Assembly: GCA_035764935.1 (NCBI GenBank)
Contig: DASTYK010000187.1
Coordinates: 1-46,889 of the forward strand
Reading direction: 5' to 3'
DNA length: 46,889 nt
From: Longimicrobiales bacterium
GTDB lineage: Bacteria > Gemmatimonadota > Gemmatimonadetes > Longimicrobiales > RSA9
A program made the translations under genes and the position numbers. This document shows positions 25,677 to 33,189 of this stretch, in pieces. The notes beneath the pieces were generated by a model. It was not told where the DNA came from, did no database searches, and saw only the letters and a list, made by a program, of their open reading frames with translations. Numbering within the stretch: the first letter of the stretch is position 1; every line of letters starts with the position of its first letter.

Positions 25677-25696
25677 CACCGTGGAGCCCTTTTTTT
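25665..25696 (+). terminator. Intrinsic terminator of the asnB attenuator
   Basis: GGGCTCCACGG (25665-25675), loop TCA, and the exact complement (25679-25689) make an 11-base-pair stem followed directly by seven Ts (25690-25696). It is the only T-tailed hairpin I found in the window. No plus-strand gene other than the leader ORF lies upstream, so its position 23 bases after that ORF and 25 bases before asnB points to regulation, not gene ending. Confidence 0.9.
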
Positions 25697-25721
25697 GTGC
25701 CCATGCGCGGGAGCACCATCG

Positions 25722-27551
25722 ATGTGTTCGATCCTCGCCGTACTCAACCTGGAAAGCGACGTCTCGCCCCGACGTCGCGAGGTGGTCCGCCTGTCGCGGC
25801 TGCAGCAGCACAGGGGCCCCGACTGGTCGGGCGTGTACACCGGCACGCACGCGGTGCTCGCTCACGAGCGCCTCGCAATCGTGGACGTGCTGCACGGCGC
25901 GCAGCCGCTGCGCAACGCGGAAGGCACGCAGGCACTGGCGGTGAACGGCGAGATCTACAACCACCGTGCGCTGCGCCACGGCCTGCGTGCGCCGTACGCC
26001 TTCCAGACCGACTCCGACTGCGAGATCATTCTGGCGCTGTACCGGGAGCAGGGCTCCGATTTCATCGGGATGCTGAACGGCATCTTTGCGTTCGTGCTCT
26101 TCGACGAGGCGCGCGGGCGCTACGTCATCGCGCGCGACCCGATCGGTGTGATGCCGCTCTACATGGGCAGCGACGATGCGGGCAACACCTGGGTCGCATC
26201 GGAGATGAAGGCGCTCGTGCCCGTGTGCACGTCCATCCACGAGTTTCCGCCGGGACATGTCCTCGACAGCGGGAGCGGTGCGCTGCGGCGGTATTACGAG
26301 CCTGCGTGGCGGGAGTTTGGGGCTGTGGCGGGCGGCGCCGCGTCGCATCCGGCCCGGATCGAAGCGGTGATGGTGACGCCGGAGTCGGCGCATCGGGCAC
26401 CGGGCGCTACCGGGGCGGACGCAGAGCACCCGGCACCGGCCGCTGCCGATGCGGCACCGGCGCCCGGCCGCATCCGCACTGCACTGCGTGCCGCCGTCGA
26501 GCGCCAGCTCATGTGCGACGTGCCCTACGGCGTGCTGCTCTCCGGCGGGCTCGACTCCTCCATCATCGCAGCCACCGCCCGTACGTTCGCCGACCGCCGC
26601 ATCGAGGAGGACGGTCGCGCGGCCGCGTGGTGGCCGCGCCTGCACACGTTCTCCATCGGCCTGGACGGTGCACCCGACCTCGCGGCCGCGCGCGACGTCG
26701 CGCGCCACATCGACTCGGCGCACCACGAGTTCCACTTCACCGTGGAAGAAGGCCTCGACGCACTCGCGGACGTCGTCTACCACCTCGAGACGTACGACGT
26801 CACGACCATCCGCGCGGCGACGCCGATGTACCTGATGGCGCGTCGCATTCGTGCGATGGGCGTGAAGATGGTGCTCTCGGGAGAGGGTGCGGACGAGATC
26901 TTCGGCGGCTACCTGTACTTCCACCGCGCGCCGGACGCGCGTGCGCTGCACGAGGAGACCGTGCGCAAGCTCGACCGGCTGCACATGTACGACTGTCTGC
27001 GGGCGAACAAGGCCATGGCGGCGTGGGGCGTGGAAGCGCGCGTGCCGTTCCTGGACCGCGAGTTCCTCGACGTCGCGATGCAGATACCACCGGAACTCAA
27101 GATGGCCGGCGGCGACCGCATGGAGAAGCACGTGCTGCGCGAGGCGTTCGCGACCGACCTTCCGCAAGCAGTCGCGTGGCGGCAGAAGGAGCAGTTCTCC
27201 GACGGCGTCGGTTACGAGTGGATCGACAGCGTGCGCGCGTTCGCGGCGCGCGAGATCAGTCCGCGCGTGCTCGAGCATGCGAACGTCCGCTTCCCGTACA
27301 ACACGCCGACCACGCCGGAGGCGTACCTGTACCGGGCGCTGTTTGCCGAACGGTTCCCGCATGACGCATGTGCGCGCTGCGTCCCGGGCGGCGCTTCCGT
27401 CGCGTGCAGCACGCCGGAAGCGCTGGCCTGGGACGCGTCGCTCGGTGACGTGATCGATCCGTCCGGCCGGGCCGTACGCGGCGTGCATGCAGCCGCGTAT
27501 GCCGCTACCGGCACGACGGAGCGGCCGGCTGAGGCCGGCCCGCTGTGCTAG
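25722..27551 (+). CDS. asnB: Asparagine synthetase, glutamine-hydrolysing
   Basis: The product is 609 residues. It makes asparagine from aspartate, ATP and glutamine. The start is ATG 25722, since Cys2 must become the N-terminal nucleophile (MCSILAVLNL); GGGAG lies eight bases upstream. The class II glutaminase domain covers about 2-195 (QQHRGPDW, HERLAIVD, NGEIYNH, DSDCE). The ATP-dependent synthetase domain starts near 250, with the PP-loop LLSGGLDSS (274-280) and LSGEGADEIFGGY. E. coli AsnB has 554 residues; the excess is mainly an Ala/Pro-rich linker at about 200-250. The gene sits behind the attenuator. Its TAG shares CTAG with the stop of the opposing VOC gene. Confidence 0.96.
   Translation: MCSILAVLNLESDVSPRRREVVRLSRLQQHRGPDWSGVYTGTHAVLAHERLAIVDVLHGAQPLRNAEGTQALAVNGEIYNHRALRHGLRAPYAFQTDSDCEIILALYREQGSDFIGMLNGIFAFVLFDEARGRYVIARDPIGVMPLYMGSDDAGNTWVASEMKALVPVCTSIHEFPPGHVLDSGSGALRRYYEPAWREFGAVAGGAASHPARIEAVMVTPESAHRAPGATGADAEHPAPAAADAAPAPGRIRTALRAAVERQLMCDVPYGVLLSGGLDSSIIAATARTFADRRIEEDGRAAAWWPRLHTFSIGLDGAPDLAAARDVARHIDSAHHEFHFTVEEGLDALADVVYHLETYDVTTIRAATPMYLMARRIRAMGVKMVLSGEGADEIFGGYLYFHRAPDARALHEETVRKLDRLHMYDCLRANKAMAAWGVEARVPFLDREFLDVAMQIPPELKMAGGDRMEKHVLREAFATDLPQAVAWRQKEQFSDGVGYEWIDSVRAFAAREISPRVLEHANVRFPYNTPTTPEAYLYRALFAERFPHDACARCVPGGASVACSTPEALAWDASLGDVIDPSGRAVRGVHAAAYAATGTTERPAEAGPLC
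27523..27540. terminator. GC hairpin at the end of asnB
   Basis: GGCCGGC (27523-27529), loop TGAG, GCCGGCC (27534-27540) lies within the last codons of asnB and just downstream of the converging VOC gene, which leaves no intergenic space. It may help end both transcripts. Confidence 0.35.
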
Positions 27552-27982
27552 CCGAACTGCACGTCGCCCGTGTACATCACCATCCAGCGGATGCCGTAAC
27601 GGTCCGTCAGGTCGCCGTAGGTTTCCGCCCACGCGGTGCGCTGCATCGGCATGCCCTCCTTGCCGCCTTCGCCGAGCGCCTCGAAGATGCGGTGGGCCTC
27701 GTCCGCGGAGTCCGTCTCGAGAGCGATGTAGAAGTTGTTCCCGACGTTGACCTTTTCCATGCTGGCGGGCACGTCCGACGCCATGAGCACGGTATTCGGT
27801 GCGATCGGCAACCCGATGTTGGCGATCAGGTCGAGGTCCTTGCCCTTGAAGCCCATCTGCTCGCCACCCATGTCACGGAACCGCGTCACGTTCGTGAACT
27901 CGCCGCCCAGGACCGAGCGGTAGAACTCGAAGGCCTCTTCGGCATTGCCGGGGAAGTTCAGATAGGGGCTGACGGATTTCAT
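27548..27982 (-). CDS. VOC-family (PhnB/glyoxalase-like) protein
   Basis: The product is 144 residues, with GGAGG five bases before ATG 27982. It opens MKSVSPYLNFPGNAEEAFEFY, the usual start of PhnB-like vicinal-oxygen-chelate proteins, contains VLGGEFTNVTRFRDMGG and ends DRYGIRWMVMYTGD. The family includes glyoxalases, dioxygenases and resistance proteins; the canonical metal ligands are not complete, as in most PhnB-like members, so no reaction is assigned. It overlaps asnB by four bases at the stop codons. Bases 27983-28173 upstream hold no supported gene. Confidence 0.88.
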   Translation of the reverse strand: MKSVSPYLNFPGNAEEAFEFYRSVLGGEFTNVTRFRDMGGEQMGFKGKDLDLIANIGLPIAPNTVLMASDVPASMEKVNVGNNFYIALETDSADEAHRIFEALGEGGKEGMPMQRTAWAETYGDLTDRYGIRWMVMYTGDVQFG

Positions 27983-28173
27983 GCGTACCTCCGGGGTCAG
28001 GGATGCAGATCACGTGGCCGCGCGCGATGTGCGGGCCCGTCGTGTCGGTGGTGCTGGTGGCGTCCGTCGAGAGCCACGCGTTAAGACGAACGGAGGCCAG
28101 GCTAGGCGACACGCCGCGCGGAGCGGCCCGGGGTGGTGCGGAGCGGATTGCGACCCGGTGTCTGGAAACTGGC

Positions 28174-28392
28174 TCAGGAGCTCGTGCCGGCCCGCTCGGC
28201 GCGATACGCATCGAGCAGCCGGACCTCCCGGCTGTCGGGCGGGAATTTCCTGCGTATCTCCGCTTCGTGCTTCAGAAACCAGCCCATGAGGGCGTGCCGG
28301 ACAGCGTCGGTGCCGTGCCGGGCCGCGGCATCCCGCACGCTTTCCTGGAGCACCGCGCCGAAGAGGGCCGCGGACGCCGGTTCCTGTGGCAT
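28174..28392 (-). CDS. Small hypothetical protein
   Basis: The product is 72 residues from ATG 28392, with AAGGA eight bases upstream. It is predicted to be helical and soluble (ALFGAVLQESVRDAAARHGT, ALMGWFLKHEAEIRRKFPPD). I recognise no family. It is divergent from the glycosyltransferase gene 106 bases away. Acidic/basic balance, codon pattern and ribosome site argue that it is coding. Confidence 0.5.
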   Translation of the reverse strand: MPQEPASAALFGAVLQESVRDAAARHGTDAVRHALMGWFLKHEAEIRRKFPPDSREVRLLDAYRAERAGTSS

Positions 28393-28498
28393 GGCCTGTC
28401 CTTTCGTCGGCGGCCCGCAGGTCACTGGACCGCGGGTCATCTGCGAGGTGGAGAGATATATTCCGCGAAACACTGCAAACGTGGGCGCGAGGATTTCC

Positions 28499-30052
28499 AT
28501 GGGCAAGATTGTCGCTGCGCTCACGTTCGTCGTTCACCTGGCGGTCGTTGCATTCGGCCCGTACGGGCCGCATCGGGACGCGCTGCTGTACTATGCGATG
28601 GGCGAGCACCTGCGCCTGTTCGCGATGGACTTTCCCCCATTCATCGCGATCGTCGCACGCGCATTCACCCTTTTCGGCAACATCGAGCTGCTGACGCACG
28701 TGCCGATCGCGGCGGCACACGCGGCGCTGGTCGTGTTTGCGGCAGCGTTCGCGCGACGCAGCGGCGGCGGGCACGCCGTCCAGGCGATCGCGGCGCTCTG
28801 CATCGCGACCGCACCGGTATTTCTGCGCACCGGCTCCCTCTTCCAGCCGGTCGTCTTCGACCAGCTCTGGTGGACGGCCGCGCTGTGGGTGCTCGCCCTG
28901 GTTCCGGCTGCCGCGGAGCCACGGCGCTGCTGGCTCACGCTGGGCGCCGTGCTCGGGCTGGGTCTCCTGACCAAGTTCACGATCCTGGTACTCGGCGCTG
29001 CGATCCTCGTGGCGATTCTCGCGACACCCGAGCGGCGTGCGCTGCGCACGCGCTGGCCCTGGCTCGCGGGCATGCTCGCGCTGCTCGTGGGGAGCCCGAG
29101 CATCATCGGACAGATCGTGCTTGGCTGGCCGTTCCTGAAGCAGGTCCAGGACCTGGCGGACGTGCAGCTCGTGCACGTTTCCCCCGTCGCGTTTTTCGCT
29201 GAGCAGTTCCTCATGGTGGGACCCGTGCTGCTGTTCGCCGTCGCTGCGGCACTGACCACCCTGCGAGTCCGCGGCGCCGCACCCACACCGGCCCGGCACG
29301 AGGACGACGGGCTCCGCCTGGTCGTGATCGCCGCACTGGCTGCATTCGTGCTGATGCTGCTTGCGCGCGGCAAGCCCTACTACATCGCGCCGATCTGGCC
29401 GGCGCTGATCGGCATCGGCCTGGGTCGCCTCGACGTCCGGCTGCAGCATGCGACGTCCTCACGCAGCGCCCGTCGCGTGCGCGCGCGCACTGCCGCCGTG
29501 GCGATCCTGTGGCTTCTCGTCGTCGGATGGGGCGCGATCACGCTGCCGCTCGGGCTTCCCGTTCTGCCCCCCGAACCCATGGCGCGCTATGCCGGCTGGC
29601 TTGGGGCCGGAACGACGACGAACACGGGCGCGGTGATCTCGCTGCCGCAGGACTACGCGGACATGCTCGGCTGGGAGGAGCAGGTCGCTGCGGTCGAGGC
29701 CGCGTGGGCCTCGCTCTCGCCGGAAGAGCAGCAGCGCGCCGTCGTGCTCGCGACCAACTACGGCCGTGCGGGTGCGATCGACTGGTTCGGCGGCGATGCG
29801 TTGCCGGACGCGATCGCTCCGGTCGGCAGTTACTGGTTCTGGGGACCCGGTGAGCTGCCCGGCGAGATCACGATCGTGGCGGGCGAAGAGGCGAGCGAGC
29901 TGGAAGGCAGCTACTTCCGCAGTGCGCAGGAGTTCACGCGCGTGCGTCGTCCGTGGGGCGTGCCAGAAGAACGGGATGTTCCGATCACGATCGCGCGCGA
30001 GCCGCTCGCACCGCTGCAGCAGATCTGGCCGCGCTTCGAGGGCGTCAACTGA
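28499..30052 (+). CDS. Membrane glycosyltransferase, GT39/PMT-like (ArnT fold)
   Basis: The product is 517 residues; GAGGA precedes ATG 28499. About ten membrane helices fill residues 1-390. The first extracytoplasmic loop has HRDALLYYAMGEHLRLFAMDFPPF, matching the Asp/Glu-containing catalytic loop of polyprenyl-phosphate-dependent GT-C enzymes. KPYYIAPIWPALIGIG near 300 is typical of the dolichyl-phosphate-mannose-protein mannosyltransferase superfamily. A soluble periplasmic C-terminal domain (about 400-517) follows. It would transfer a sugar from a lipid carrier to a lipid, glycan or protein; donor and acceptor are unknown. TATATT at about 28457-28462 could be its -10. Confidence 0.85.
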   Translation: MGKIVAALTFVVHLAVVAFGPYGPHRDALLYYAMGEHLRLFAMDFPPFIAIVARAFTLFGNIELLTHVPIAAAHAALVVFAAAFARRSGGGHAVQAIAALCIATAPVFLRTGSLFQPVVFDQLWWTAALWVLALVPAAAEPRRCWLTLGAVLGLGLLTKFTILVLGAAILVAILATPERRALRTRWPWLAGMLALLVGSPSIIGQIVLGWPFLKQVQDLADVQLVHVSPVAFFAEQFLMVGPVLLFAVAAALTTLRVRGAAPTPARHEDDGLRLVVIAALAAFVLMLLARGKPYYIAPIWPALIGIGLGRLDVRLQHATSSRSARRVRARTAAVAILWLLVVGWGAITLPLGLPVLPPEPMARYAGWLGAGTTTNTGAVISLPQDYADMLGWEEQVAAVEAAWASLSPEEQQRAVVLATNYGRAGAIDWFGGDALPDAIAPVGSYWFWGPGELPGEITIVAGEEASELEGSYFRSAQEFTRVRRPWGVPEERDVPITIAREPLAPLQQIWPRFEGVN

Positions 30053-30058
30053 GGCGCG

Positions 30059-30910
30059 TCACCGACCGATGGGACTGGTCCGGATCGCGCGCGAGAAGTC
30101 GGGATCGCCGATGGCCGCAGCGATCCGCTCATTGACGCGGCGCGCGCGCCGGGTCTCCTCGAGCGACAGGTCCGTATCGATCCAGCCACGTTCGTAAGCG
30201 GCATCCAGCGAGTAGCCCGGCAGCAGACCGACGAGCGGCCCGAGGGCGGCGTCGTCTGCCGCGAGCTCGTTGACGGCATCGACGATCGTGCTGGTGCAGT
30301 TGTTGGTGAGCGTGTTGTACCACGTCGGCGTGTGCTCGATGCGCTGCGCGTCGTCGACCAGGCGGCGGAACAGGTGCTGCGCCTGTGCTGGCGTGACGCG
30401 CACCGGGAAGAAGTATAGCGGGTCGTCCCACGCGATCACGCGCAGGCCGAGCAGGTCCGGCTCCGTGCCGATCACGACCATCGTCTCGTAGCGCCGCAGC
30501 AATCCCCGCAGCGGCGAGTACTCTTCACCTTCCTCCCTGCGCGCCTCGACGGACACCGCCAGTGTTCGCCCATCGGCGAACTCGAACGACAGGAACGGAT
30601 GCGCAATCCCCCGGAAGCGCGGAATGAACGGGGACAGCGCGAACCACACGCGCTCGAGCTGTGCGAGGTCGTACTCACCCTCGGTCCAGCGCGCCTCGGA
30701 CGTGCCGTCAGGAGCGTGGCGGAAATCGCGGATGTTGCTGATGCGGACCAGGTCGCCATCCGTGCGCACGATCGGCAGCCGCGACTGGGCGAGGTTCCAG
30801 GTGCGCTCGTGCGAGGGCTCGCGACCGAGGACGGCGGCCGCGAGCAAGCCGACGGCGAGGACGAGTGCGACGGTGAGCGCGAGCATGGCGCGGCGCGGAC
30901 GTCGCTTCAT
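30059..30910 (-). CDS. DUF4105 protein, membrane-anchored
   Basis: The product is 283 residues from ATG 30910; GTG 30922 is an alternative. An N-terminal hydrophobic segment (about 10-30, ALTVALVLAVGLLAAAVLG) anchors or exports it. The DUF4105 (Lnb N-terminal-like) domain covers about 35-250 and shows the conserved WYNTLTNNCTSTI with a Cys that may be a peptidase-like nucleophile, plus a His upstream (FRGIAHPFLSFEF). The activity of the family has not been settled. It follows the small unknown gene by a short gap on the same strand, so the two likely share a transcript. It converges with the glycosyltransferase gene, six bases apart. Confidence 0.85.
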   Translation of the reverse strand: MKRRPRRAMLALTVALVLAVGLLAAAVLGREPSHERTWNLAQSRLPIVRTDGDLVRISNIRDFRHAPDGTSEARWTEGEYDLAQLERVWFALSPFIPRFRGIAHPFLSFEFADGRTLAVSVEARREEGEEYSPLRGLLRRYETMVVIGTEPDLLGLRVIAWDDPLYFFPVRVTPAQAQHLFRRLVDDAQRIEHTPTWYNTLTNNCTSTIVDAVNELAADDAALGPLVGLLPGYSLDAAYERGWIDTDLSLEETRRARRVNERIAAAIGDPDFSRAIRTSPIGR

Positions 30911-30929
30911 CGCGAGCCGCACCCCGATC

Positions 30930-31304
30930 TCAGTCGTTCTCCTGCGGTATGGCGATCTTCCGCTTGCGCGCGGCCGTGTAGATGTCCGCCGTCGAGACGC
31001 GCACCACCTTGGGCGTCAGGGCGGGTCCGGTGCCGAACTCGGCGGTCCAGGTCACCGACTGCCCGCTGACATTGGTCGCGCGCACCGGGTTGTGGACACT
31101 CGGGATCTGCAGCACCTGCACGTCCTGGTCGAGCTGCGGCAGCACGTAGCCGCGCACGACGTCGACGAGCAGCTCCCTGAGCTCGGATCCGCCCAGGCCG
31201 GGGAACGCCTCACGCAGCAGCTCGCCGCTCTTGAAGCCGGATCGCTGGTACAGGGAAGCGGTTTCGAACAGGAACTCTTCGGGCGGACCGTCGTTGGGGA
31301 CCAT
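30930..31304 (-). CDS. Hypothetical protein upstream of the DUF4105 gene
   Basis: The product is 124 residues; GGAGGA lies just before ATG 31304. No signal peptide or membrane segment is visible. It contains helical N-terminal (FLFETASLYQRSGFKSGELL) and mixed C-terminal (VVRVSTADIYTAARKRKIAI) parts. I do not recognise a family. Gene order suggests joint expression with the DUF4105 gene, whose start is 20 bases downstream. It is divergent from yceI. Confidence 0.6.
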   Translation of the reverse strand: MVPNDGPPEEFLFETASLYQRSGFKSGELLREAFPGLGGSELRELLVDVVRGYVLPQLDQDVQVLQIPSVHNPVRATNVSGQSVTWTAEFGTGPALTPKVVRVSTADIYTAARKRKIAIPQEND

Positions 31305-31485
31305 GCTCCTCCGGGGGTACAGGAAGCCACAAAGATAGCCAGTTTGCCCCGTTTCTGGTATTGCGGCCCGCCCCACCAACCGCAAACCCGCTTCGAAGAG
31401 GGCCGGCTGGCATGCCGTTCGCCTCACGTGCGCGGTCTCCAGCACACGATGCGGAGACGCTGAACCCACGCAGATGGAGGCACCC

Positions 31486-32055
31486 ATGGCCGGAACCGCG
31501 CAGCAGGTCGGAACGCCCACCTGGCAGCTCGACCCGACGCACTCGAGCGCCGAATTTTCCGTGAAGCACATGATGATGACAACGGTCCGCGGCCGCTTCA
31601 AGGAGCTGCAGGCCACGCTGCGCGGGGATCGCGACAACCCGAAGGACGCGGGCGTGGACGTGCGGATCAACGTCGCCAGCATCGACACCGGCGTCGAGGA
31701 TCGCGACAAGCACCTGCGCAGTGCAGACTTCTTCGACGCGGAGAAGTATCCCGAGATCACGTTCCGCAGCAAGCGGATCGAAGGTTCGCCGCCGAAGGAG
31801 GAAGGCGACACGTTCAAGGTGGTCGGCGACCTCCAGATCGCTGATACGACCATGGAGATCCCGCTGGATTGCGAGTATCTCGGGCGCGGCACGGATCCAT
31901 GGGGCAAGACGCGCGCGGGCTTCACGTTCCGCGGCGAGATCGACCGTCGCGAGTGGGGGCTCAAGTGGAACCAGGCGCTGGAAACCGGTGGCGTGCTGGT
32001 CGCCAACAAGGTGAAGATCGAGGGCGAGGTGCAGTTCGTCCGTGATGAAGGTTGA
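31486..32055 (+). CDS. YceI-family lipid-binding protein
   Basis: The product is 189 residues, with GGAGG five bases before ATG 31486. Family landmarks are WQLDPTHSSAEFSVKHMMMT at the N terminus, VASIDTGVEDRDKHLRSADF, EITFRSKRIEG and FRGEIDRREWGLKWN. YceI proteins form a lipocalin-like beta barrel that binds polyisoprenoids such as ubiquinone precursors. Many carry a signal peptide; this one does not, so it is probably cytosolic. The cytochrome c'-like lipoprotein follows after 15 bases and DinB after that, suggesting one transcript. Confidence 0.93.
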   Translation: MAGTAQQVGTPTWQLDPTHSSAEFSVKHMMMTTVRGRFKELQATLRGDRDNPKDAGVDVRINVASIDTGVEDRDKHLRSADFFDAEKYPEITFRSKRIEGSPPKEEGDTFKVVGDLQIADTTMEIPLDCEYLGRGTDPWGKTRAGFTFRGEIDRREWGLKWNQALETGGVLVANKVKIEGEVQFVRDEG

Positions 32056-32070
32056 TTTCAGCAGAGAGGC

Positions 32071-32637
32071 ATGATGCGCGGATTCGTGGAGCTTGCGGCG
32101 GCAGTGGGACTGGCCCTGATGGTGGGAGGGTGCGACACCGGCGGAGAGGAGGCGGAAGGGGTCGGCAATGCACCAGTGAGCACGCCGGGCGCGACGCAGG
32201 TCGCTGACAGTGCGTCGCATGATGCACACGATGCAGCGCAGCGTGCCTCCGCTGACAATGTGCACGCGCATGCCGGCACGGGCGAGCCGCGCCCGCTGCT
32301 GCCGATCATGCAGCAGCTCGGCACGGACATGATCGCGCTGACGCACGCGCTGATGACGGACAGCACGGTCCTGGTTGCCCACGCTGCGGAGGCGATCGCG
32401 CATCATCCGCCCATCGCACAGGATGACATCGCGCGCATCCAGGCGACGCTGGGCGAGGAAATGGCTGAGTTCGAGCGGCTGGACGAGGAGGTGCACGAGG
32501 CATCGGTGCGCCTGCACGAAGCCGCGCAGGGCGGCAGCAGCGAGCGGGTGCTCACGCTGCTGAACGAGGTGCAGCGCGGATGCGTCGCCTGTCATGCGCA
32601 GTTCCGTGATCGGCTGCGCACGAACGCCCCACGGTAA
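32071..32637 (+). CDS. Lipoprotein with C-terminal cytochrome c'-like haem site
   Basis: The product is 188 residues (ATG 32071 or the next ATG, 32074). A lipoprotein signal ends LMVGGC, Cys21. A low-complexity stretch follows, then a helical domain (about 75-185) ending with RGCVACHAQFRDRL: Cys171, Cys174 and His175 form a single haem c site near the C terminus, as in cytochrome c'. It probably resides in the periplasm as an electron carrier or gas sensor. It is placed between YceI and DinB genes. Several His-rich patches (ASHDAHDAA, NVHAHAG) lie in the linker. Confidence 0.8.
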   Translation: MMRGFVELAAAVGLALMVGGCDTGGEEAEGVGNAPVSTPGATQVADSASHDAHDAAQRASADNVHAHAGTGEPRPLLPIMQQLGTDMIALTHALMTDSTVLVAHAAEAIAHHPPIAQDDIARIQATLGEEMAEFERLDEEVHEASVRLHEAAQGGSSERVLTLLNEVQRGCVACHAQFRDRLRTNAPR

Positions 32638-32669
32638 CATTCACCCTGCGATACAACCGGGAGGACTGC

Positions 32670-33182
32670 ATGAGCTTCATCCGGGACCTGCTGCCCGAGT
32701 TCGACGAGGAGATGCGTACGACGCGCCGGGCACTGGAGCGCGTGCCGGCGCACCGTGGCGAGTGGAAGCCGCACCCGAAATCATTCCCGCTCGGACACCT
32801 GGCACAGCTCGTCGCGTCGATGCCGTCATGGACGACCACGATGCTGCGCGAAACCGAGCTGGACCTGACGAAGGGCGGAGGCTACAGCTTCGAGACGACG
32901 GAAGCGCTGCTCGCACGCTTCGACCGGGGTGTCCAGGAGGCGCGCCTGGCGATCCAGGAGGCGAAGGACGGCGACATGTCCGTGCCATGGTCGCTGAAGA
33001 TGGGGGACCAGGTGCTGTTGACTCTGCCCCGCCAGGTCGTCGTGCGGCAGCACATCAACCACCTCGTGCACCATCGCGGCCAGCTCAGCGTGTACCTGCG
33101 ACTCCTCGACGTGCCGGTCCCGTCCATGTACGGTCCGACAGCGGACGAGCCGTGGGGGGCGCAGGCGTCGCCCGAGCAGTGA
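32670..33182 (+). CDS. DinB-family protein
   Basis: The product is 170 residues, with GGGAGGA before ATG 32670. It is a cytosolic four-helix DinB protein close to the DUF1572/DinB_2 type. The three-His metal site is visible: His43 in PLGHLAQLV, and His131 and His135 in INHLVHHRGQL. Such proteins are likely metal-dependent transferases acting with a low-molecular-weight thiol, or stress proteins of unknown role. It closes the yceI-cytochrome gene group and converges with the second aspartyl-protease gene seven bases away. Confidence 0.92.
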   Translation: MSFIRDLLPEFDEEMRTTRRALERVPAHRGEWKPHPKSFPLGHLAQLVASMPSWTTTMLRETELDLTKGGGYSFETTEALLARFDRGVQEARLAIQEAKDGDMSVPWSLKMGDQVLLTLPRQVVVRQHINHLVHHRGQLSVYLRLLDVPVPSMYGPTADEPWGAQASPEQ

Positions 33183-33189
33183 GCAGCGG

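Noticed and set aside
25559-25696. T-box or asparagine riboswitch before asnB
   Set aside because: There is no Stem I, no specifier loop and no T-box UGGN sequence; the element is short and contains a translatable Asn-rich ORF, so classical attenuation fits better.
25665-25696. The T-tailed hairpin as an ordinary terminator of a preceding gene
   Set aside because: The nearest upstream gene is on the other strand and points away; only the short leader ORF precedes the hairpin on this strand.
25644-27632. A 662-codon open frame on the minus strand opposite asnB
   Set aside because: It is a shadow of the asparagine synthetase gene, has no domain and no ribosome site.
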